Made by a program: the position numbers and the translations under genes
Part shown: positions 1-8,101 of the stretch, piece by piece
Position numbering within the stretch: position 1 is the stretch's first letter
How the letters are laid out: each line of letters starts with the position of its first letter
Assembly (NCBI RefSeq): GCF_004209755.1
Contig: NZ_CP035913.1
Location: 6,882,001-6,946,000, forward strand
DNA length: 64,000 nt
From: Pseudoduganella lutea
Lineage (GTDB): Bacteria; Pseudomonadota; Gammaproteobacteria; Burkholderiales; Burkholderiaceae_D
Direction of reading: 5' to 3'
Notes under the pieces: model-generated
The model's database searches: none
The model's input: only the letters and a program-made list of their open reading frames with translations
What the model was told of the DNA's origin: nothing

Positions 1-890
1 TTCTCATAGCGAAGCGCGTCTATTACAAGCTTGAATGCCGGGGATGTATGTTTGCGGCTTGGATAATAGAGGTGGTAACCGGGTGTTGCTGGGCACCACT
101 CCGCGAGGACCTGCACCAGGCTCCCGTCCTTCAAGTACCCACTGACTAAATCCTCAGGCACATACGCCAGAGCATATCCTCCAAGGGCCGCAGCCAGCAT
201 CTGCGGGGTCGTGTTGACGATCACTTGTCCCTGAACCTGAATCTCCAGTTCCTTGCCATCGCGGGCGAATTCCCAGGCATACAAGCCGCCATGGGTTGCC
301 AAACGCAGGTTGGCACAGTTGTGCGAGACCAGATCCTGCGGCACGAGTGGTCCGGAACGCTGCGCTAAATACGCAGGCGCGCCAACCACTATATGGCGAA
401 AATCGGGTCCGATACGCATCGCGATCATATCTTTCGCAACCCGGTCGCCAAGCCGTACGCCAGCATCGTAACGTTCGATGACGATATCGATCATTGCATA
501 GCTGATCGCTATTTCGATGTTGAGATCAGGATACGCCGGCAACAGTGGTGACAGCTTTGGCCACAGGATCGTGCTCGCTGCATGATCATGTGCACTGATC
601 CGGATTGTGCCTCCCGGTTTCCCGCGTCCCTCGGAAAGAGTCTTCAGCCCCGCAGCGATGCCTTCGTAGTGTGGCAGTAGATCTTCGTAGAGCTTCTCTC
701 CCGCCTCGGTAGGTGAAACGCCGCGCGTGGAACGCGTCAGCAAGCGGACGCCCAACTTCTCTTCCAAGCTGCGGATAGTATGGCTGAGCGCAGATTGCGA
801 CACGCCGACTCGAGCCGCCGCGCGCGTAAAACTGCGTTCTCGCGCCACGACAACGAACGCTGCAAGATTGTTGAGATCGATGCGATCCAT
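1..890 (-). CDS. LysR-family transcriptional regulator (3' end beyond window)
   Basis: About 296 residues are visible, and the frame is still open at base 1, so the C-terminus is outside the window. The N-terminus (MDRIDLNNLAAF) leads into a winged helix-turn-helix with RSFTRAAARVGVSQSALSHT, the usual LysR DNA-binding helix, followed by a type 2 periplasmic-binding-like effector domain (PGGTIRISAHDHA, APAYLAQRSG). The start at 890 is the natural LysR start, with the HTH beginning a few residues in. It is divergent from the PQQ dehydrogenase at 1105 with a 214-bp gap. LysR genes often regulate the divergent neighbour, so control of that dehydrogenase is a reasonable inference. The effector is unknown. 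Confidence 0.93.
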   Translation of the reverse strand, partial: MDRIDLNNLAAFVVVARERSFTRAAARVGVSQSALSHTIRSLEEKLGVRLLTRSTRGVSPTEAGEKLYEDLLPHYEGIAAGLKTLSEGRGKPGGTIRISAHDHAASTILWPKLSPLLPAYPDLNIEIAISYAMIDIVIERYDAGVRLGDRVAKDMIAMRIGPDFRHIVVGAPAYLAQRSGPLVPQDLVSHNCANLRLATHGGLYAWEFARDGKELEIQVQGQVIVNTTPQMLAAALGGYALAYVPEDLVSGYLKDGSLVQVLAEWCPATPGYHLYYPSRKHTSPAFKLVIDALRYE

Positions 891-1104
891 TAATGAGCCC
901 TGTTCATATCGGTTAGCGAAGATTACCAGCTTCCCTCATCACTGGCGAATGGCTAAAGTTGATCATGGAACGCGGTTTCGGCCCCTGCCTTACTCGCAGA
1001 CACGGGACTGACGCCGGCAAGGACACACGTGGATCGACGAATTTTGTAGCCAGAAAAGGCAAGTATTCACGCCGACTTCTTGCCGGCCAAGAACAGGAAA
1101 ATTT

Positions 1105-3505
1105 ATGCCAACAGAAAATCCAGAAACGAACCGGGGCCGCGAGTGGCCCCGGCGTACCTATGCGGCTGCGCTGGTAGCGATTGGCCTAAGCCTCTTGGCC
1201 GGCGGGACGATGCTGGCAAGTGCAGGGGGCTCGTTGTACTATCTGGCCGCCGGCGCGGCAATATCGCTTGGCGGCTTGCTCGCATGGCGCCGCGATCCAC
1301 GCGCCGCCCGGGTGTACGGTGTGTTTCTGTTGGCCACGCTTACCTGGTCAATCTACGAGGTCGGATTCGACCCATGGGGTTTGATCGTCCGGCTCGGTGC
1401 GCTGTCCGTCATCGGTACGCCAGTCCTTTTCCTGCGCGAACCGAAGAATGCATTGCGCACTTCGGCTTCAAGCCGCCTCCGCCTTCGGCATTTCGCTTTC
1501 GCGCTTCCAGCAGCAGTATTGAGTGGCGCAGCGATTCATGCCATGGGCCCGGCGCAACCGGTCGATCCTTTATGGGCACGTGGCGAGGCACCGCCGGTAG
1601 CGGCACGTTCCGAAGTCCCGGCCAACGCGGACCGCAAGGATTGGCCTCATTATGGCAATGACGCCGGGGGCTCGCGTTTCAGTCCGCTGGCCCAGATCAC
1701 GCGTGCCAATGTCGACAAGCTGGAAGTGGCGTGGGAAGCCGATGTCGGTCCCGCATCACCCGGCCCACGCGCCAGCTTGCAGGTTACGCCCATCAATATC
1801 GGCGATGCTCTTTTCGTCTGCAACGGCCACAACATGGTCCTTTCGCTCGATGCAGAGACGGGCAAGGAGCGCTGGCGCTACGACATGAACACGGGCGTCG
1901 CGCCATCGGGCAAGCCTTGCCGTGGTGTTGCATACTTCCGTGTTCCGAACGCGACCGGCATGTGCGCCGAACGTATCATCGCAACGAACCAGACACCCGA
2001 GCTGTTCGCACTCGATGCAGAAACCGGTCGCCCCTGTCCCGGCTTCGGCGAGAACGGCCGCGTACAGCTGCTGGAAGGTATGGGCGACGTTCCGACCGGC
2101 TACCATTACGTCAGCTCGGCGCCGCAGATCGTTCGTGGAAATGCTGTCTTCGGCGGCGCCATCATGGATGGGCAGTACTGGGGCGAGCCGTCCGGCGTCA
2201 TTCGCGCGTATGACCTGGTCACCGGCCGCCTGGCGTGGGCGTTCGACGCAGGCCGGCCGGACCGCCGTGGGGCCCCTGCTCCTGGCGAAACCTACACACG
2301 CTCGACGCCGAACAGCTGGGCACCCATCAGTGCCGACGAAGAGCTTGGGCTGGTGTATCTGCCGACCGGTAATGCGACGCCCGATTTCTATGGTGCCCAA
2401 CGGCGCTCGTTCGACGACGACCTGGCCAGCTCGGTGATCGCACTGGACGCGGAGACGGGCAAGCTGCGCTGGCGTTTCCAGACCGTGCATCACGACATTT
2501 GGGACTACGACGTCCCGTCCCAGCCAACGTTGGTCAACCTGCCCACGCCGGATGGTGTGCGGCGCGCGTTGATTCAGCCAACGAAGCGCGGGGAAATTTT
2601 CGTACTGGATCGCCTGACAGGCAAGCCGATAAAGACTGTCAGCGAACTCCCGGTGCCACAAGGCGGAATAGCGCCGGGCGAACGACTGTCGCCCACCCAG
2701 CCCTTCTCGACCGCGATGCCGTCGTTCCGTGGCGCCATGCTGCGCGAGTCGAACATGTGGGGGCTGACACCTGTGGACCAGATGATGTGCCGCATCATGT
2801 TCAAGCAGGCGCGCTACGAGGGAACACTGACGCCGCCGACGCCCGGGCGCTCCATCATCCTGGACCCGGGATATGGCGGTGGGATCAACTGGGGCAGTGT
2901 ATCGGTCGATATCGACCAGAACGTCATGATCGTCAACTGGATGCGGATGCCGACCCGTATCGAACTGATGCCGCGCGCCGAGGCAACCGCGAGGGGTTTC
3001 CGCCGTTTCGATGGTAGTACCGGTCAAGGTACCCCACAGGCGCCAATGGAAAACACGCCGTATGCCGCGACCGTCAAGCCATTCGTGTCACCGCTGAGCA
3101 TCCCATGCGTGAATCCGCCATGGGGGCTCATCACTGCCGTGAACCTGAAAACGGGCCAGGCCATCTGGAGCAAGCCATTGGGAACCGGCCGGGACAGTGG
3201 CCCATTCGGGATACGCTCCCGTTTGCCTGTCACGATGGGCGTACCCGGCAGTGGCGGTTCGGTGACGACGCGGGGGGGGGATCGTTTTTACCGGCTTTGC
3301 CGTCGACAGCATGTTCCGCGCCTTCGATACCGCAACGGGGGAACTGCTCTGGCAAGCAGATCTGCCCGGGTCGGGCATGGCGACGCCGATGTCCTATACG
3401 TCGCCGCGCAGCGGCCGGCAGTTCGTCGTGATCGCCGCCGGCGGCAGACCTGGCATGAGCGCAAGGCTCAGCACGAAAATCGTCGCCTATGCGCTCCCGA
3501 GGTAG
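1105..3505 (+). CDS. Membrane-bound PQQ-dependent dehydrogenase (glucose/quinate/shikimate family), frameshifted
   Basis: The N-terminus has about five membrane segments (residues 18-150), followed by a quinoprotein beta-propeller from about residue 170 ([17 protein letters not shown]). This is the layout of Gcd/QuiA enzymes, which oxidise sugars or quinate/shikimate in the periplasm and pass electrons to ubiquinone. The frame opened at 1105 leaves the family sequence at a run of nine G (3272-3280). Removing one G restores [18 protein letters not shown] and gives a product of 799 residues, the usual length. Without correction the frame runs on to 3552 with unrelated residues. AGGAAA precedes the start. 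The cause is either a homopolymer sequencing error or a true frameshift. The substrate cannot be read from the sequence. Confidence 0.88.
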
Positions 3506-3515
3506 CGCAAATTCC

Positions 3516-3881
3516 CTATTTGCCCTTCCGCCGCCCGAACACCCAGGCATAGACGAGCACATTGAAAACGATGACCGTACCGGCCAGTGCATACTGCGTA
3601 TCCCGCGTCAGTCCTTCAGGATAGATCACCGACAGCAGCCAATGCTCGATGAAGCCGCCTTCATAGCGCGCCATGCCGGCCCGCGCGCGCAAGGCATTCT
3701 CCAGCGGCGTCAGCGGGCAGCCAGTACCTGTTGCCTCGACCGCGAAGCCCCATGCAGCGGCCGGGAGGTGGATGGCGATAGCCCAGCGGCGCCACGTGGC
3801 CAGCAGGCCGCCGAACAGCACGAAGACGATGAAGCCGAGGTGAACGACCAGTACCGCCGTGGCTGCGAACCCGTAGAACAT
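3516..3881 (-). CDS. DUF2784 family small membrane protein
   Basis: The 121-residue protein has three or four hydrophobic segments: residues 1-28 (AATAVLVVHLGFIVFVLFGG), about 35-48, and about 95-115. The central motif GTGCPLTPLEN and the charged C-terminus GRRKGK are typical of DUF2784. The family has no established function. The gene starts 18 bp after the esterase gene at 3900-5252 on the same strand, so the two are probably cotranscribed. Its stop lies 10 bp from the stop of the convergent PQQ dehydrogenase. Confidence 0.82.
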   Translation of the reverse strand: MFYGFAATAVLVVHLGFIVFVLFGGLLATWRRWAIAIHLPAAAWGFAVEATGTGCPLTPLENALRARAGMARYEGGFIEHWLLSVIYPEGLTRDTQYALAGTVIVFNVLVYAWVFGRRKGK

Positions 3882-3899
3882 GGCGCGATGCCGCTGCCG

Positions 3900-5252
3900 T
3901 CAGCGCTTTCCGGCCTGCCGCAGGATCCACCGCTGCTGCGTCGTGCCGTGGGCGGCGGACGTCAGGTGCACCTGTTCCGGCTCGATCACGATCTCGCGCG
4001 GCGCAGGAATCACGTTATAGACGGCGAACGTGGAAGTAGGCGGCGTGACGGTGTCGTTGTAGCCGGCGTAGAACAGCACCGGGGCGCGCAGCCGTTTCGC
4101 GAAATTCACGGTGTCGTAGTAGCCCGTGGTCTTCACTTTCGGCGCCAGGGGCTGGTCCTTCGCGTTGCCGGCATCGTCTTTCCGGAACAACCCCGGCCAG
4201 CCGCCTGCCCGGCCAGCCAGGTAGCCGGTGACATCCGCGTACGCGGGATATGAGGCGACCGTGGCCGTGACGCGCCGGTCCAGCGCGGCGGTCACGATGG
4301 CCAGCTGGCCGCCCTGGCTGCCCCCTTGCGTGACGAGCGTTGCACCGTCCCACTTCGGGTGCTGCGCGAGGTAATCGAGCCCGCGCAGCGCGCCCAGGTA
4401 CACGCGGCGATAGTAATACGTGTCGCGGTCGTCCAGGTTGTAGCGGTTGTAGCTCTCCAGCGCGCCGTAGCGCAGCTGTTCATACAGTTCGTCCGGCAGG
4501 TTGACGGGGATGCCGTGGATGCCGATCTGCAGGGTGATCGCACCCTGTTCGGCCAGGTCGACGGCGCCCTTGTAGCCGCGCACGCCGGCGCCCGGCACGT
4601 GCAGCACGGCCGGATACCTGCCCTCGGCGCGCGGTACGGCCAGCACGCCATAGATCCGGGTTGGCCGGCCGCCCTGGCCCACGTTCTGGTAGTGGAGGTA
4701 CGAGACTTCGACGGTCGCGGTCGACAGGTCCGGGGCGGGGGCCAGCGTCCACTGCGGATCGACCTTGGCCAGCTGTTCCTTCTGCGCGGCCCAGAAGGCG
4801 TCGAAGTCGGCTGGCTCGGCCTGCACGGGGCGGATGTCCAGCGGGCTGAATGCCGCGGTGGCGCTGGCTTTCACCTGCTTGCCGTCGACCGTCGCTTCGA
4901 CGATCGCCCGCACGAAGCCAGGCTGCGCCTGGGCAGGCACAGGCAACGACACACCTTCCTTCGGCACCAGGATCGTGCGCTCCGGTCCTTCCAGCATGTC
5001 CGGGCCCAGGCGGTAGCGAACCGGGATGCCTTCTGCGGGGTACGGCTGCACGTCCAGGCGGATACGCACAGTGGCGCGGTCGCCGGTCTTGTAGGTCCAG
5101 TCGGGGCGGTCCAGCGTGACAGCCAGGGGGCTTGCGGCGGGTGCCGCGTTCAGCAGGCGGACTTCGGACGACGCCGCGGCGACGGTGACGGGAACGTGGC
5201 ATGCCGCGACCAGTGCGGCGATGGCGAGCAGGCGGAAGGAATGACGGGTCAT
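3900..5252 (-). CDS. Acetylxylan esterase / cephalosporin-C deacetylase family protein, exported
   Basis: This is a 450-residue alpha/beta hydrolase of the AXE1 family, which removes acetyl groups from xylan or other sugars. The N-terminus is a signal sequence (FRLLAIAALVAACHVP) whose VAAC could also be a lipobox, so it may be a lipoprotein. Residues 30-150 form an extra beta-rich domain, and the esterase core follows from about 160 (FDAFWAAQKEQL). GGSQGGQ carries the nucleophilic serine, YAGYNDTVTPP the acidic residue, and the histidine is near EQVHLTS. The first residues after the signal peptide point to the periplasm or outer membrane. Substrate specificity is inferred from the family only. 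Confidence 0.85.
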   Translation of the reverse strand: MTRHSFRLLAIAALVAACHVPVTVAAASSEVRLLNAAPAASPLAVTLDRPDWTYKTGDRATVRIRLDVQPYPAEGIPVRYRLGPDMLEGPERTILVPKEGVSLPVPAQAQPGFVRAIVEATVDGKQVKASATAAFSPLDIRPVQAEPADFDAFWAAQKEQLAKVDPQWTLAPAPDLSTATVEVSYLHYQNVGQGGRPTRIYGVLAVPRAEGRYPAVLHVPGAGVRGYKGAVDLAEQGAITLQIGIHGIPVNLPDELYEQLRYGALESYNRYNLDDRDTYYYRRVYLGALRGLDYLAQHPKWDGATLVTQGGSQGGQLAIVTAALDRRVTATVASYPAYADVTGYLAGRAGGWPGLFRKDDAGNAKDQPLAPKVKTTGYYDTVNFAKRLRAPVLFYAGYNDTVTPPTSTFAVYNVIPAPREIVIEPEQVHLTSAAHGTTQQRWILRQAGKR

Positions 5253-5370
5253 GGATCACCTTGGGGAATCGGAACGGTGATCGTAGAAGCGGAGTCCTGC
5301 AGCGTCAATCCCGGGCCCTGAAATAGTCAGGCCGCTGCGCATGGGGCGGCTCGATCAGGATCGTTGGCTT

Positions 5371-5434
5371 AAAAAAAACCGGTGTCTGACACCATTTCTG
5401 GGTGAATCTTCCAGAAATGGTGTCAGACACCGGT
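5371..5434 (-). terminator. Perfect 24-bp inverted repeat followed by a T run; terminator of the cphA operon
   Basis: Arms at 5378-5401 and 5411-5434 are perfectly complementary, with a 9-base loop. Read on the minus strand, the stem-loop follows the cphA stop (5492) by about 57 bases and is followed by eight T (5371-5378). This is a textbook intrinsic terminator. The arm contains the palindrome GGTGTCTGACACC, similar to REP-type repeats dispersed in many proteobacteria, so it may also be a repeat copy that was recruited as a terminator. Confidence 0.85.
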
Positions 5435-5491
5435 GTTCGGCGGCCGCGTGTTACAGCTGCGGCCATCAGTGAGAAGGGAGACCTGAACCCG

Positions 5492-8062
5492 TCAGCCCGC
5501 AGCCACCCGCTTCGCGATGTGCGCGAGCGCTTCTTCGACCTGGTCGATCAGCACGAGGCACAGGTCGCCCTCGCCCAGCCGGTCCAGCGCCGTGTCGATC
5601 GCGACGAACTCGCCGTTGATCTCGTCGACATTGCGGGTGCGCGGGGCGCCGTTCAGGCCCTGGCGCAGCAGCGCGATCACTTCGCCGCTGGCGCGGCCGC
5701 GCTGGCACTGGTCTTCATACAGCACCACATCGTCGAACGCCCTGCCGAGGATTTCCGTCTGCTGGCTGATGTCCTCGTCGCGCCGGTCGCCGGCACCGGA
5801 GATCACCACGGAGCGGCGTTTCGCCGGCATCGATTCGACCGCCTGCACGAGGGCGAGCATCGCATCGGGGTTGTGGCCATAGTCGGCGATCACGGTGGCG
5901 CCGCGGAAGTCGAATACGTTGAAACGGCCCGGTGCATTGTGGCTGTCGGTCGTGAAGGTCTTCAGGCCCAGGCGGATCGATTGCCAGTCGATCCCGGCGC
6001 CCCATGCCGCCGCCACGGCCGCCATGGTGTTCTCGACCTGGAAGCCGATGGTGCCGTTGCGGGTCAGCGGGACGTCGGCAAGCGCGATGCGCTGCACGGA
6101 CTTGCCTTCCACGGCCACCAGGTCGCCCTTGTCGACATACACGGTGCGGCGGCCCTGGGCCACGTGCGTGGCCACGACCGGATGGTAGCGGTCGGCGCCG
6201 AAGAAGATGACCTTGCCCTTCGATGCGCCGGCCATGGCCGCCACGATCGGATCCGTGGCGTTCAGCACCGCCCAGCCGTTTTCATCGACGTTCTGCACGA
6301 TCACGCGCTTGAGGACCGCGAGATCCTCGACCGTGGTGATGTAGTTCAGGCCCAGGTGGTCGCCGGCGCCGATATTGGTGACGACGGCCACCTTGCAGCG
6401 GTCGAACGCGAGGCCCTCGCGCAGGATGCCGCCACGCGCCGTTTCAAAGACGGCGGCATCCACGTCCGGATGCTGCAGCACGTTGCGCGCGCTGCGCGGA
6501 CCGGAACAATCGCCGCTGTCGATCTGGCGGCCGTTGACGTACACGCCATCGGTGTTGGTCATGCCCACGCGCAGGCCGGACGAAGCGATCAGGTGCGCGA
6601 TCAGGCGCACGGTCGTGGTCTTGCCGTTCGTGCCGGTCACGGCGACGACGGGAATGCGGCCATCTTCGCCCTCGGCGAACATCGTGCCGACGATGGCCTC
6701 GCCGATGGGCCGGCCCTTGCCGTACGACGGCGACAGGTGCATGCGCAGGCCCGGCGCGGCATTGACTTCGACCACGCCACCGTTCTGTTCCTCGATCGGG
6801 CGCAGCACGGAATCGACGACGACGTCGACGCCGCAGATATCGAGGCCGATCATCTGCGCCGCTTCCACGGCGCGGGCCGCCACCTCGGGGTGCACGTCGT
6901 CCGTCACGTCGGTGGCCGTGCCGCCGGTGGACAGGTTGGCGTTGTTGCGCAGGATGACGCGCTGGCCCTGTGCCGGTACCGAGTCGGCGTCGAGATCCTG
7001 CAGTTTCAGGCGTGCCAGCGCGATATCGTCGAAGCGGATCTTCGTCAGCGACGTCGAATGGCCGCTGCCGCGGCGCGGGTCGGCGTTGACGATGTCGACC
7101 AGTTCGCGCACCGAGTGCACGCCATCGCCCACGACGTGCGGCGGGTCGCGCCGCGCCGCGGCGATAAGCTTGTTGCCGATGACGAGCAGGCGGTAATCGT
7201 GGCCGGGCAGGAAACGCTCGACCATGATGTCGTCGCGGAATTCGCGCGCCGTATTGAATGCCGCGCGGGTCTGTTCCTCGGTGGTGATGTTGACGGTGAC
7301 GCCCTTGCCTTGGTTGCCATCCTTCGGCTTGATCACCACGGGCAGGCCAATCAGCTGGGCCACCTGCCATGCTTCGTCGGCGCTGTCGACCGTGCGGCCT
7401 ACCGGCACGGGCACGCCGGCGGCATCGAGCAGTTTCTTCGTCAGCTCCTTGTCCTGCGCAATGTTCTCGGCGATCGCGCTGGTGGTATCGATCTCGGCGG
7501 CCTGGATACGGCGCTGCTTGCTGCCCCAGCCGAAGGCCACCATGGAGCCCGACGTCATGCGGCGGTAAGGGATCTTGCGTGCCACGGCGGCGTAGACGAT
7601 CGCCCCGGTGCTCGGGCCCAGGCGCACGTCCTCGTCGAGGTCGCGCAGCGCCGTCAGCGCGGCGTTCAGGTCGAACGGCGTGTCCTGCAAGGCGGCGTTG
7701 ACCAGTTTTTCGGCCAGTTCCACGGCCAGCCTGCCGACTTCTTCCTCGGTGTACTCGACCACCATCTGGAAAATGCCTTGCTCGACCGTGGCCGTGGTCC
7801 GGCTGAACGTGACGGGGCACCCGGCTTCAGCCTGCAGTGCGAGCGCCGTCAGTTCCAGCACGTGCGCCAGCGGCACTGCGTCGGCATGCCCATGCGGCTG
7901 GAACTGGCCGATGCCGGGAAAGCGCGCGCGCAGTTTCACTTCGAAGCCGGGCAGCCTGTCGACCGCCAGCTCTTCCGGCGTGCACGAAACGATGGCTTCG
8001 ATCGCGGTATGGTGGCTCCAGAGGTTCGGGCCGCGCAGCGCGCGGGTGCGGATCACTTCCAT
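5492..8062 (-). CDS. cphA: Cyanophycin synthetase CphA
   Basis: The 856-residue enzyme polymerises L-aspartate and L-arginine into cyanophycin, using ATP at two sites. The N-terminal domain (residues 1-160; MEVIRTRALRGPNLWS) is followed by an ATP-grasp domain (about 190-470; VVIKPKDGNQGKGVTVN, VVEVNAAPGLRMHL). The C-terminal Mur-ligase-like domain has an intact P-loop, VTGTNGKTTTVRL, at about 480. Length matches known CphA proteins. It lies 39 bp downstream of the second synthetase on the same strand and ends before a strong terminator, so the two form an operon. Confidence 0.96.
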   Translation of the reverse strand: MEVIRTRALRGPNLWSHHTAIEAIVSCTPEELAVDRLPGFEVKLRARFPGIGQFQPHGHADAVPLAHVLELTALALQAEAGCPVTFSRTTATVEQGIFQMVVEYTEEEVGRLAVELAEKLVNAALQDTPFDLNAALTALRDLDEDVRLGPSTGAIVYAAVARKIPYRRMTSGSMVAFGWGSKQRRIQAAEIDTTSAIAENIAQDKELTKKLLDAAGVPVPVGRTVDSADEAWQVAQLIGLPVVIKPKDGNQGKGVTVNITTEEQTRAAFNTAREFRDDIMVERFLPGHDYRLLVIGNKLIAAARRDPPHVVGDGVHSVRELVDIVNADPRRGSGHSTSLTKIRFDDIALARLKLQDLDADSVPAQGQRVILRNNANLSTGGTATDVTDDVHPEVAARAVEAAQMIGLDICGVDVVVDSVLRPIEEQNGGVVEVNAAPGLRMHLSPSYGKGRPIGEAIVGTMFAEGEDGRIPVVAVTGTNGKTTTVRLIAHLIASSGLRVGMTNTDGVYVNGRQIDSGDCSGPRSARNVLQHPDVDAAVFETARGGILREGLAFDRCKVAVVTNIGAGDHLGLNYITTVEDLAVLKRVIVQNVDENGWAVLNATDPIVAAMAGASKGKVIFFGADRYHPVVATHVAQGRRTVYVDKGDLVAVEGKSVQRIALADVPLTRNGTIGFQVENTMAAVAAAWGAGIDWQSIRLGLKTFTTDSHNAPGRFNVFDFRGATVIADYGHNPDAMLALVQAVESMPAKRRSVVISGAGDRRDEDISQQTEILGRAFDDVVLYEDQCQRGRASGEVIALLRQGLNGAPRTRNVDEINGEFVAIDTALDRLGEGDLCLVLIDQVEEALAHIAKRVAAG

Positions 8063-8101
8063 GTACTGATTCCTGTGTGGTGTTCTTCTTAGCGGGCACG
8101 C

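Noticed and set aside
5402..8092. 896-codon plus-strand frame opposite cphA
   Set aside because: It is the antisense shadow of a GC-rich gene. It is His/Arg/Ala-rich with no family resemblance, while the minus strand encodes clear CphA.
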